In this document: one piece after another, positions 1 to 6,645 of the stretch
How positions within the stretch are numbered: the first letter of the stretch is position 1
Layout: each line of letters begins with the position of its first letter
NCBI GenBank assembly: GCA_030692055.1
Contig: JAUYCY010000014.1
Location: 1-11,302 of the forward strand
Direction: 5' to 3'
Source of the DNA: Candidatus Omnitrophota bacterium
GTDB lineage: Bacteria > Omnitrophota > Koll11 > Duberdicusellales > 4484-171
DNA length: 11,302 nucleotides
Program-made: the position numbers and the translations under genes
Notes under the pieces: model-generated
Told to the model about the DNA's origin: nothing
Database searches by the model: none
What the model saw: the letters and a program-made list of their open reading frames with translations, nothing else

Positions 1-40
1 TCGGCGAATACCCCGTGGCTTGCCACGGGGATGAAGCCGA
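1..40. repeat. Palindromic hairpin repeat with outer stem
   Basis: A perfect 8-bp stem (CCCCGTGG at 11-18, CCACGGGG at 23-30) closes a CTTG loop. It lies inside an outer 5-bp stem, TCGGC (1-5) with GCCGA (36-40). The strand after the hairpin reads CGGGGATGAA, as at 10034-10043 in the repeat cluster, where another outer stem follows, so the two are probably related. The element touches the window edge and may extend to the left. The frame through it from position 3 stays open to a stop at 75-77, so it could overlap the last codons of an upstream gene, but I see no recognisable protein there. Confidence 0.7.
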
Positions 41-80
41 AATCGTAAACGTAGTTGACCTCATTCCAAGGCAATGAATG

Positions 81-136
81 AACCAGTGATAATATTAGCA
101 TAGAACATACTCCGCGGCTTGCCGCGGAGACTGGTT
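81..136. repeat. Branched palindromic repeat upstream of etfA
   Basis: AACCAGT (81-87) pairs perfectly with ACTGGTT (130-136). Directly against the 3' arm sits a perfect 8-bp hairpin, CTCCGCGG (110-117), loop CTTG, CCGCGGAG (122-129). The core GGCTTGCC is shared with the hairpin at 11-30. The 5' part of the enclosed region (88-109) is AT-rich and holds only the 8-bp palindrome TAATATTA. The element ends 11 bases before the etfA start codon, so if transcribed it would form a structured 5' leader close to the ribosome binding region. Pairing is seen directly; the effect on etfA is inference. Confidence 0.65.
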
Positions 137-147
137 GATTAACTAAA

Positions 148-1350
148 ATGAGTGAAGCAATAAAAATTATAGTTGAGAAATGCGTGGGTTGCGGGCTTTG
201 CGTAAAAGTATGCCCGTTTGGCGCTATCGCTATGGTTGGCAAAAAGGCGGTTATTGATTTAGCTAAATGTAATCTCTGCGGCGCATGTAAAGATGCTTGC
301 AAATTCGAAGCAATAGTAATTTTTAAACCACAAACAGTTAAGGCCGATTTCTCTTCCTATAAAGATGTATGGGTGTTTGTTGAACGAGAAAGGGATAAAA
401 TTAGCGGCGTTTCTTTTGAGCTTTTAGGTAAGGCTCGTGATTTAGCTAAAGACCTGCATTGTAAAGTTGTAGCGGTTTTTTTAGGGTACAATATTAAAGA
501 TAAAGCACAACTGCTTATTCAAAGAGGAGCAGATAAGGTAATTCTTGTAGAAAAGAAAGAGTTGGATAATTTTATCTCAGAAAATTACGCCAGCGTCATT
601 TCACATTTAATTAATAAATATAAACCCGAAGTTTTCTTAGCCGGTGCAACCACTTGCGGCCGTTCTTTAGTTTCGCGTATTGCAGTTAAAATATATACAG
701 GTTTGACTGCTGATTGTACTGGTTTAGATATTGATAAAGTAAAGCGCTTACTTATTCAAACTCGCCCTGCCTTTGGCGGAAACATTATGGCACAGATTAT
801 CACACCTAATTACCGCCCTCAGATGGCAACAGTAAGGCATAAAGTAATGCTGGAGCTAGAGCCGGATACAAAAAGAAAAGGGGAAGTAATTGAAGAAATC
901 TTAGATGGGCAGTTTATTGATTCAAGAATAAAGTTTATAGATTTTATTCAAGAAGAAATAGTTAAGGTAAATCTTGCAGATGCTGATATAATAGTTTCTG
1001 GCGGTAGAGGACTAACTGACGGAAAAAATTTCACGCTCATTAAAGAATTGGCAGATGCGTTAGGCGGCGCGGTAGGGTCTTCGCGCGCAGCGGTAGACAG
1101 TGGCTGGATTTCTTACTCACATCAAGTAGGCCAAACCGGAAGAACAGTTGCCCCTAAAATATATATTGCCTGTGGGATATCTGGACAAATTCAGCATTTA
1201 GTAGGAATGCAGTCTTCAAAAATAATCGTGGCAATCAACAAAGACCCAGATGCCCCCATTTTTAGAGTAGCTAACTACGGTATAGTGGGAGATATATTTA
1301 AGATAATTCCCTTGCTGATTAAAAAGCTAAAAGAAACACGTAAGGTTTAG
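148..1350 (+). CDS. etfA: Electron transfer flavoprotein alpha subunit with N-terminal 2x[4Fe-4S] ferredoxin domain
   Basis: FAD-binding large subunit of an electron transfer flavoprotein, expected in the cytoplasm with EtfB, passing electrons between NADH, ferredoxin and an acyl-CoA dehydrogenase-like or other flavin partner. Residues 12-22 (CVGCGLCVKVC) and 41-51 (CNLCGACKDAC) are two complete CxxCxxCxxxC cluster motifs. Residues about 68-250 are the Etf alpha/beta domain. From residue 284 comes the C-terminal FAD domain: SGGRG at 284-288, SRAAVDSGW at 312-320, QVGQTG at 326-331, then the conserved end region INKDPDAPIF. At 400 aa it has family length plus the ferredoxin extension. Such fused alpha subunits (for example CarE of Acetobacterium) belong to bifurcating or confurcating Etfs, so that role is likely here. 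EtfB is not in the window and would be expected just upstream. No Shine-Dalgarno sequence is visible before the ATG; the nearest purine run (GGAGA, 126-130) is 17 bases away and inside a hairpin arm. Confidence 0.93.
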   Translation: MSEAIKIIVEKCVGCGLCVKVCPFGAIAMVGKKAVIDLAKCNLCGACKDACKFEAIVIFKPQTVKADFSSYKDVWVFVERERDKISGVSFELLGKARDLAKDLHCKVVAVFLGYNIKDKAQLLIQRGADKVILVEKKELDNFISENYASVISHLINKYKPEVFLAGATTCGRSLVSRIAVKIYTGLTADCTGLDIDKVKRLLIQTRPAFGGNIMAQIITPNYRPQMATVRHKVMLELEPDTKRKGEVIEEILDGQFIDSRIKFIDFIQEEIVKVNLADADIIVSGGRGLTDGKNFTLIKELADALGGAVGSSRAAVDSGWISYSHQVGQTGRTVAPKIYIACGISGQIQHLVGMQSSKIIVAINKDPDAPIFRVANYGIVGDIFKIIPLLIKKLKETRKV

Positions 1351-1418
1351 TTAAGAAATAGATTTAATTAAATAACCAATAACCAAGAAACAATTACCAA
1401 AAGAGTTACGTCAGCCGG

Positions 1419-1488
1419 TTGCGGTTACGCGGCTCGTCACGGTTGCGTCTAACGTAATACGTAAGACGATAGACGTAACGAGTAGCGT
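1419..1488. repeat. Palindromic intergenic repeat, copy 1
   Basis: An imperfect palindrome: CTCGTCACG (1433-1441) faces CGTAACGAG (1474-1482), with internal complementarity between GTCTAACGT and ACGTAAGAC. The same sequence with small changes recurs at 4890-4969, the other side of smc. Shared blocks are CGGTTACGC, CTCGT, ACGG, TTGCGTCT, ACGTAA, TAAGACGA, AACGAGTAGCGT. Fragments (CGATAGACGA and AGACGCAACG) also follow at about 1579-1597. No T-tract follows, so a terminator role is not evident. Confidence 0.7.
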
Positions 1489-1489
1489 C

Positions 1490-1557
1490 CTTCGACAGGC
1501 TCAGGACAGCCCTGAGCGAAGTGGTTCGACAGGCTCACCACACTGAGCGCAGTCGAA
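1490..1557. repeat. REP-like double hairpin (source of VRQAHHTERSRS reading frame)
   Basis: Two adjacent hairpins. The first spans 1490-1521, with GCTCAGG (1499-1505) pairing with CCTGAGC (1511-1517) and a CTTC/GAAG base. The second spans 1525-1557, with TTCGAC (1525-1530) pairing with GTCGAA (1552-1557) and GCTCA (1533-1537) with TGAGC (1544-1548). Both contain TTCGACAGGCTCA. From memory, this kind of palindrome is scattered in many uncultivated bacterial genomes, where it yields spurious peptides like VRQAHHTERSRS. Here it opens a false 36-codon extension, starting with GTG at 1521, in frame with smc. Confidence 0.8.
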
Positions 1558-1628
1558 GTGTCGAATGGGCGCAACCGATAGACGAAAGACGCAACGCTGG
1601 TTATTTCAAACATCTAGATATTGAAACT

Positions 1629-4600
1629 ATGTTTCTAAAAGAACTAGAAATCTTCGGCTTTAAATCCTTCCCAGAAAAAACCAGTCTTAGATTTGAACCC
1701 GGAATAACTGTCATTGTGGGCCCAAATGGTTGTGGGAAATCAAATTTACTAGACGCCTTGAGGTGGTCTTTAGGTGAACAGAGTCCCAAGTCTTTACGCG
1801 GCTCAAAAATGGAAGATATTATTTTTAATGGCACAGAAAATCACCCTCCTTTAAGCTATGCTGAAGTAACCCTAACCTTTGACAATGAAGATGGGTATTT
1901 GCCTATTGAGTATAAAGAAGTAGCAGTTTCAAGAAGGCTGTATCGTTCCGGAGAAAGTGAATATCTAATTAACAAAAATATTGTGCGCTTAAAAGACGTG
2001 GAACACCTATTCATGGGTACCGGCATAGGCGAAGCCACGTATTCCTTTATAGAACAGGGGAAAATAGAAATTTTTTTAAGTTACAAACCAGAAGATAAAC
2101 GGTTAATTTTTGATGAGGCAAGCGGTATCGTAAAATATAAAGAAAGTAGAAGAGAGACGCTAAGAAAACTGGAAGAAACAGATGAAAACCTTTTACGTTT
2201 AGAAGATATTATTTCAGAGGTAAAGCGTCAAATACGTTATCTGGAAAGGCAAGTTGAAAAAACACGTAAATTCAAAGAAGGCCAAGAGAAACTGATAGAG
2301 GTAGAAAAGAAGATAGCGGCTTTAAATTTTAGTGAGTTAGAGAAAAAGCTAAACATTATTCTAGAAGAATTAAATACGTTTAAAATAGATGAAACCAATA
2401 AGGAGAAAGAATTAACCGTTGGTAAAGAAGTTTGGGAAAAAATAAACTGTAGCCTTAAGGTAATCCGCCAAAAATTGCAGGAAGTAAGTTCACAAGTATT
2501 TTCTCTAAGCGCTCAGATAGAAACTTGTGCAAGTCACATTGATATTAATGGGCAACGCATAAAAGAATTGAGTGAGCGTAGCGAAATTATTGAACAGTCC
2601 AAAAATACACTTGGCGAAAGACTTACCTTGCAAGAAAAGAGGCTTGAGGAAGAGAGAAATAATTTTAATCGCATAGAAAATGAAGCAAACTCCATAGAGG
2701 CTCAGATAATTAGGTTTGAGGTCGAAAACGGCGGTTTAGAAAAAGCAATCGCCGAAGCAAAGAAAAACATAGAAGCTGAGAAAATAAAAATTTTAGAAGG
2801 GGAAAGTAACGGCATCACGTTACGTAATTCTTTAGTTGAGATTCAAACCAACGTTACCGCGGTTACTAACAGGAAAAAGAGATTACTTCTAGATAAAGCT
2901 AGGCTCGAAGGATTTTTGTCAGAGAAGAAGAATGCCTTAGAACTTATACATAAAGAATTAGAAAGCCTTGAAAAAGCCGTAAATGCTATAAGAGATAAAA
3001 AGAATAGTTTAGCGTTGAAAGAGCAGGAGTTAGCAGCCCTTAAGGAGGATTTACAAAGGGCCTTTATCGATAAAGAGAAAGAATACGTAGAGTTTAATTC
3101 TTACCACGAATTTTTAAAAGACCTGCGCACTAAATATGATACTTTTTCCGCTACTAGGAAAATTACCATAGCCTTTGATGAAGAACCAAAGAATATAAAT
3201 AAGATCATAGTTTCATTGAAAGGTATTGAATTTCAAAAAGATGGTAATATGTACAAGGCAGCCCTGGAAGCAAAAGTTATTTCTTTAGAAGAGGAGCAAT
3301 TACAGGTAAAGATCAATATCGTAAATCATGAGATAGGAGAGTTAAGAAAGAAAATTGAGGAAGTCAAGGCCCAAATGCAACACCTTGGCCAAGAGTCGGC
3401 TATTGAAATTAACCAGTTATCCCAAGAAGAAAAAAAGTTGCAAAAATTTATTCAGGAAAAAGAAAATGCTAATAGAGAATGGGCAAGATTTACTGAGGAG
3501 TTTGAGCTTGTGGAAAAAGAGTTAGGTTTAAGTATGAAAGAACTCCAAGATTACGAAACCAAGCAGAAAGAATTGGAGGTAGTGGCAGCATCGGTTGAAG
3601 AAAGCTTAAATTCTACAAAATTAGATTTGCAGAGATTTCAGGACGTTATCGCAAAAAGCACAGCAAGGTCAAACGAAATAAATATTGAAATAGCTAAGCA
3701 GCAAACCCATAAGCAGTCTTTAGCTAGGGAAAAAGAAGGGCTAAATTCAAAGATAGGAATTTTACACGAGGAAAGAGATAATACTTTAAAGAGCTTGAAA
3801 GATTTCGACAAAGAAAAAGAAGATAATATCGTACGGTCAAAAATACTTAGCGCGGAGATACAAAAACTAGAGTTATCCATTAAAGACGATAAAGAAAAAA
3901 TAACCGAATATTCTAAAACGAAAGAAGCGCTAGAAAAACAGGATGTTGAGCTTGGTGTAAACATAGAACAGGAAAGGAGTAAATTAGATCTTGTTGAAAA
4001 GGAATTAGAAGAGGTGCGTTTGGCTGTTTATAATAAAAAGCTTGAGATTCAAGGATTAGACTACGAAAAGGGAAAAATTAAAGACTACCTTTTGCAGGTG
4101 TATCATATTGAGTTTGATGTTTCAGCCAGAGGACAAATAGAATATAAACAAGAAGAATTAGATAATCTTTCACAGGAAAAAGAAAATTTAAAGAAGAAGA
4201 TAGAATCGCTCGGCGAAGTTAACCTCGTGGCGATAGAGGAGTTTGATGAGCTCAAAAAAAGAGAAGAATTCCTAGATAGGCAGAAGAACGATTTGATTAC
4301 TTCAAAAGAAAATTTAAAGAAAGCAATCCAAAAGATAAACAAGACTTCTAAAGAACTATTCTTGGAAACTTTTGCAAAAATCGAGGAAGAGTTTAAGAAT
4401 AACTTTAGATTTCTTTTCGGGGGAGGCAGGGCCCAGCTTATGCTTTTAGACCAAGAAAATATTTTAGATTCAGGAGTGGAAATAGAAGTACAGCCGCCCG
4501 GAAAGAAATTACAGAACGTTGCGCTTTTATCCGGTGGCGAAAAGGCTCTCACTACCATTGCTTTAATCTTTGCTATTTTTAAGGTAAGGCCCTCGCCTAT

Positions 4601-4853
4601 ATCTGTTCTTGATGAAATAGACGCGCCGTTAGACGAGGCAAACGTTGATAGATTTAATCATATCCTGAAAGAATTCGCCGCGCATTCACAATTCATTGTA
4701 ATTACCCATAATAAAAAAACTATGAGTAGAGCCGATATCCTTTACGGCGTCACGATGCAGGAAAAAGGAGTTTCAAAATTAGTTTCAGTGAAATTTGGCG
4801 ACCAAAACGGCGAACCTAAAAACTCTGCCCAAGAACCAGCACCCGCCCAATAG
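1629..4853 (+). CDS. smc: Chromosome segregation ATPase SMC, short-hinge form
   Basis: SMC protein of the bacterial condensin that loops and compacts the chromosome, normally with ScpA and ScpB (not in the window). I start it at ATG 1629 (MFLKELEIFGFKSF), the normal SMC N-terminus. A longer frame from GTG 1521 only adds repeat-derived residues. That gives 1074 aa against the usual 1150-1200. The head has Walker A GPNGCGKSN at 31-39. The C-terminal head has ABC signature LSGGEKA at about 967-973 and Walker B with catalytic Glu996 (VLDEID). Residues about 170-500 and 553-900 are coiled coil. The middle, about 503-552, is where a hinge of well over 100 residues with its glycine-rich dimer face would be. 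Only about 50 residues lie there and I see no hinge consensus. Shine-Dalgarno is not evident. ATPase identity is certain; how it dimerises is open. Confidence 0.95.
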   Translation: MFLKELEIFGFKSFPEKTSLRFEPGITVIVGPNGCGKSNLLDALRWSLGEQSPKSLRGSKMEDIIFNGTENHPPLSYAEVTLTFDNEDGYLPIEYKEVAVSRRLYRSGESEYLINKNIVRLKDVEHLFMGTGIGEATYSFIEQGKIEIFLSYKPEDKRLIFDEASGIVKYKESRRETLRKLEETDENLLRLEDIISEVKRQIRYLERQVEKTRKFKEGQEKLIEVEKKIAALNFSELEKKLNIILEELNTFKIDETNKEKELTVGKEVWEKINCSLKVIRQKLQEVSSQVFSLSAQIETCASHIDINGQRIKELSERSEIIEQSKNTLGERLTLQEKRLEEERNNFNRIENEANSIEAQIIRFEVENGGLEKAIAEAKKNIEAEKIKILEGESNGITLRNSLVEIQTNVTAVTNRKKRLLLDKARLEGFLSEKKNALELIHKELESLEKAVNAIRDKKNSLALKEQELAALKEDLQRAFIDKEKEYVEFNSYHEFLKDLRTKYDTFSATRKITIAFDEEPKNINKIIVSLKGIEFQKDGNMYKAALEAKVISLEEEQLQVKINIVNHEIGELRKKIEEVKAQMQHLGQESAIEINQLSQEEKKLQKFIQEKENANREWARFTEEFELVEKELGLSMKELQDYETKQKELEVVAASVEESLNSTKLDLQRFQDVIAKSTARSNEINIEIAKQQTHKQSLAREKEGLNSKIGILHEERDNTLKSLKDFDKEKEDNIVRSKILSAEIQKLELSIKDDKEKITEYSKTKEALEKQDVELGVNIEQERSKLDLVEKELEEVRLAVYNKKLEIQGLDYEKGKIKDYLLQVYHIEFDVSARGQIEYKQEELDNLSQEKENLKKKIESLGEVNLVAIEEFDELKKREEFLDRQKNDLITSKENLKKAIQKINKTSKELFLETFAKIEEEFKNNFRFLFGGGRAQLMLLDQENILDSGVEIEVQPPGKKLQNVALLSGGEKALTTIALIFAIFKVRPSPISVLDEIDAPLDEANVDRFNHILKEFAAHSQFIVITHNKKTMSRADILYGVTMQEKGVSKLVSVKFGDQNGEPKNSAQEPAPAQ

Positions 4854-4889
4854 TGTAAAAACTTTATTAGAAGTACGTTGAAAGTTAAA

Positions 4890-4969
4890 CGGTTACGCAG
4901 CTCGTTACGGTTTGCGTCTTACGTAAAACGCAACCGTAAGACGAAACGAGTAGCGTAAACGATAGACGA
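4890..4969. repeat. Palindromic intergenic repeat, copy 2, between convergent genes
   Basis: CTCGTT (4901-4906) pairs with AACGAG (4945-4950) and CGTCTTACG (4915-4923) with CGTAAGACG (4935-4943). TTGCGT/ACGCAA offers an alternative inner pairing. The sequence is a diverged copy of 1419-1488. It lies between the smc stop (4853) and the stop of the minus-strand GGDEF gene (4974), where a shared terminator or mRNA 3'-end stabiliser would be useful. No clear U-tract is present on either strand, so intrinsic termination is not proven. Confidence 0.7.
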
Positions 4970-4973
4970 GAAA

Positions 4974-6128
4974 TTAGAAGGCGAGGACTACGCGGTTTTT
5001 TCCTTCACGTTTGGCTTTATAGAGGGCAACGTCGGCTTTCTTTACCAGCGTATCTTTATCGAGGCCGTCTTGAGGAAAGCTAGCAAGGCCGATACTCACG
5101 GTGAACATCTTTTTTAAAATTTCCTTTTCCGCCAGATTTTTGCGCAGCTTTTCCGCAATATTATAAGTTTCATCTCTGTTAGTAAAGGGTAAAATAATAG
5201 AAAATTCCTCTCCGCCATAGCGGCAAATAATATCATGCTCACGGCAGCTCTCCTTAAGAACCTCACTAATTCTTCTTAAGGCATTATCTCCCTGGATGTG
5301 CCCGTAGGTATCGTTAAATTTTTTAAAATCGTCTAAATCAATCATCATTATAGATATCGGATGGTTGCTTGATTTCGCTTTCAACAGCTCCTCATCAAGT
5401 CTATATTGAAAATATCCGTGATTCCACAGTGAGGTAAGAGTATCAGTGTGTGCCTTAATGAGTGTGTCTTCAAAAGCTTGAGAGTTTTCTATGGCTCCGG
5501 TAGCCTGTTCTACGAACATGTTGAAAATTCTTATGTCTGTTTCGGTTATCGGCTTTTTAGTAACGTAGTTATCAACAATGATTACTCCTTGAGGCTTATT
5601 TTTTATCCATAAAGAAGCGATAAGAAATTCTCCAAGCCGCAATTGCGCCGCTATCGGGTCATTGTGCAACTCAAGTATCTTTTCTCCTTTAATATGTAAA
5701 GTCCCTTTTTCCCAGAGTGCATTAAATAGAAAGCCGCTTTTCTCATTCAACTCAAGAGAAAGCGATTGAATAAACTCCATAAACTTAGGCTTTATATTTT
5801 CTTCTTTTATGCGATGATATGCTTTAATAAGGTCGTATAAATCCATTTTTTGATGTTCGATGCTACGCCAGATTGTATTTGCTTCATGCATATCCATTGG
5901 GCCTATGCCCATAAACCCAACTATCTTTTTATTTTCTTCATCAGTAAGAAAGAGTATGGCGCGGTTAAAAGAAAGCCCTTCGTGAGCGGTAAGGCCGGTG
6001 AGGATAATATATACTATTTCTTCTAATCTAAGCGTTGTTCTCATTGCTTTGTTAAGTTCGTAGAGTATATACAACTGAGAACGAGTTTTTTCCAATTCTT
6101 CTTTTAGTTTTTTTAATTCGTCTTCCAT
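4974..6128 (-). CDS. GAF-GGDEF diguanylate cyclase
   Basis: Predicted cytoplasmic enzyme making cyclic di-GMP from two GTP. From ATG 6128 it is 384 aa. A charged helix (1-20, likely coiled coil) leads into a GAF-like sensor domain (about 25-220, with RAILFLTDEENKKIVGF early and IIVDNYVTKKPITETDIRIFNMFVEQATGAI at its end). The GGDEF domain covers about 225-384. The catalytic motif is GGEEF (305-309), an active variant in known cyclases. Asp264 in IDLDDFKKFND and Asn272 are in place. An inhibitory product-binding site RxxD (REHD, 296-299) lies exactly five residues before GGEEF, so feedback inhibition is likely. No membrane segment is seen, and the GAF ligand is unknown. ATG 6134 or TTG 6164 are alternative starts, but TTG 6164 coincides with a good -35 box, so I prefer 6128. 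No Shine-Dalgarno is visible. Confidence 0.9.
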   Translation of the reverse strand: MEDELKKLKEELEKTRSQLYILYELNKAMRTTLRLEEIVYIILTGLTAHEGLSFNRAILFLTDEENKKIVGFMGIGPMDMHEANTIWRSIEHQKMDLYDLIKAYHRIKEENIKPKFMEFIQSLSLELNEKSGFLFNALWEKGTLHIKGEKILELHNDPIAAQLRLGEFLIASLWIKNKPQGVIIVDNYVTKKPITETDIRIFNMFVEQATGAIENSQAFEDTLIKAHTDTLTSLWNHGYFQYRLDEELLKAKSSNHPISIMMIDLDDFKKFNDTYGHIQGDNALRRISEVLKESCREHDIICRYGGEEFSIILPFTNRDETYNIAEKLRKNLAEKEILKKMFTVSIGLASFPQDGLDKDTLVKKADVALYKAKREGKNRVVLAF

Positions 6129-6135
6129 AATCATA

Positions 6136-6164
6136 AAAATAACATATTTGCGGTGAAAAGTCAA
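6136..6164 (-). promoter_or_regulatory. Putative sigma70-type promoter of the GGDEF gene
   Basis: On the minus strand TTGACT (6164-6159) is followed after exactly 17 bases by TATTTT (6141-6136). Transcription would begin near 6129-6130, at or just before the ATG at 6128, giving a leaderless or nearly leaderless mRNA. This fits the lack of a Shine-Dalgarno sequence. Confidence 0.45.
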
Positions 6165-6263
6165 TGTTTGTTAAAAATGAAACAATGAATTTCAACCGAG
6201 ATTTTGCATTAGGCTGTTATAGCAATCGATAATGTTTTGTGAGATAACAAGTTATCATACATT

Positions 6264-6327
6264 CGCAAGGTAAGAAAGTTCACTTACCAACGAAGTTGGC
6301 AAGCTCACAACCTTGAACTTCCTTGCG
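6264..6327. repeat. Branched palindromic repeat
   Basis: CGCAAGG (6264-6270) pairs with CCTTGCG (6321-6327), and after a 5-base bulge AAGTTCA (6276-6282) pairs with TGAACTT (6314-6320). Inside is hairpin CCAAC-GAA-GTTGG (6287-6299), and a weaker CAAG (6300-6303) / CTTG (6312-6315) that competes for one base. The plan of an outer stem enclosing short hairpins matches the elements at 6481-6528 and 10184-10336. No gene covers this part of the 517-bp gap at 6129-6645. Confidence 0.6.
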
Positions 6328-6519
6328 GTAGCTTTCGACACAGAGGTGAACTATCCACATTACCACGACGCATTTTTATACTTTCCTATACCGCAAGAAA
6401 AAGTTACAAAGCTTTTTACGAAATAAAATGTTTTCTCTACCGCGAAATGCTTATATTCTCAAATCTTGGTTCAATGGTGGACCCAATGAATGCGCCTGCG
6501 GCGCTCTTTGCTACCGCAA
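6323..6519. repeat. TACCGC[AG]A motif set and long-range inverted repeat
   Basis: TTGCGGTAGC (6323-6332) is the exact reverse complement of GCTACCGCAA (6510-6519). Two further direct copies of the core lie between: TACCGCAA at 6389-6396 and TACCGCGA at 6438-6445. The rest of the stretch shows no coding potential that I can support. The motif could be a protein-binding site or debris of the palindromic repeats. Confidence 0.4.
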
Positions 6520-6528
6520 AGATTGGGT
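6481..6528. repeat. Three-way-junction palindromic repeat
   Basis: Outer stem ACCCAAT (6481-6487) with ATTGGGT (6522-6528) encloses two perfect hairpins: GCGCC-TGC-GGCGC (6492-6504) and CTTTGC-TACC-GCAAAG (6506-6521). The second is flush against the 3' arm of the outer stem. This is the clearest small example of the layout also seen at 10184-10236 and 10292-10336. Confidence 0.7.
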
Positions 6529-6573
6529 TCAACGAATTCCGCGCAAGCCAAGCTTAATTAATTTCAAAATTGG

Positions 6574-6603
6574 TAGAAATTCATAGAGATTTATAGAAAT
6601 TGA
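6574..6603. repeat. Three direct repeats with 10-bp period upstream of queA
   Basis: TAGAAATT (6574), TAGAGATT (6584) and TAGAAATT (6594) follow each other at exactly 10 bp, about one helix turn, so all face the same side of DNA. They end about 30 bp before the predicted -10 box of queA, which has no good -35 box. An activator or other protein binding there is a reasonable guess; no known operator is recognised. Confidence 0.45.
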
Positions 6604-6627
6604 TGGTATGGAATTTTATTTTTTATC

Positions 6628-6636
6628 TGTTAGAAT
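6628..6636 (+). promoter_or_regulatory. Putative extended -10 promoter of queA
   Basis: TGTTAGAAT (TG at 6628-6629, one base, TAGAAT at 6631-6636) fits the extended -10 form TGnTANNNT. No convincing -35 hexamer lies 16-18 bases upstream. The start of transcription would fall near 6643, three bases before the queA ATG at 6646, so the mRNA would be essentially leaderless. Confidence 0.45.
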
Positions 6637-6645
6637 ACTTAGTCT

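Noticed and set aside
3..77. Open frame at the left edge (ends with LIPRQ) as the C-terminus of an upstream gene such as etfB
   Set aside because: Only 24 codons, crossing a palindrome, with no recognisable EtfB end motif. Kept only as a possibility in the repeat entry.
1521..1628. N-terminal extension of SMC from GTG 1521
   Set aside because: Encoded by a REP-like repeat; SMC family proteins start at MFLKEL-type sequences.
4103..4558. Long minus-strand open frames inside smc and other genes
   Set aside because: They lie fully inside well-supported genes and show no domain; they result from codon composition.
6460..6545. tRNA-like GGTTCAA strings
   Set aside because: No 5-bp T-stem, anticodon arm or acceptor stem can be formed around them. 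The stretch is better explained by the three-way palindrome at 6481-6528.
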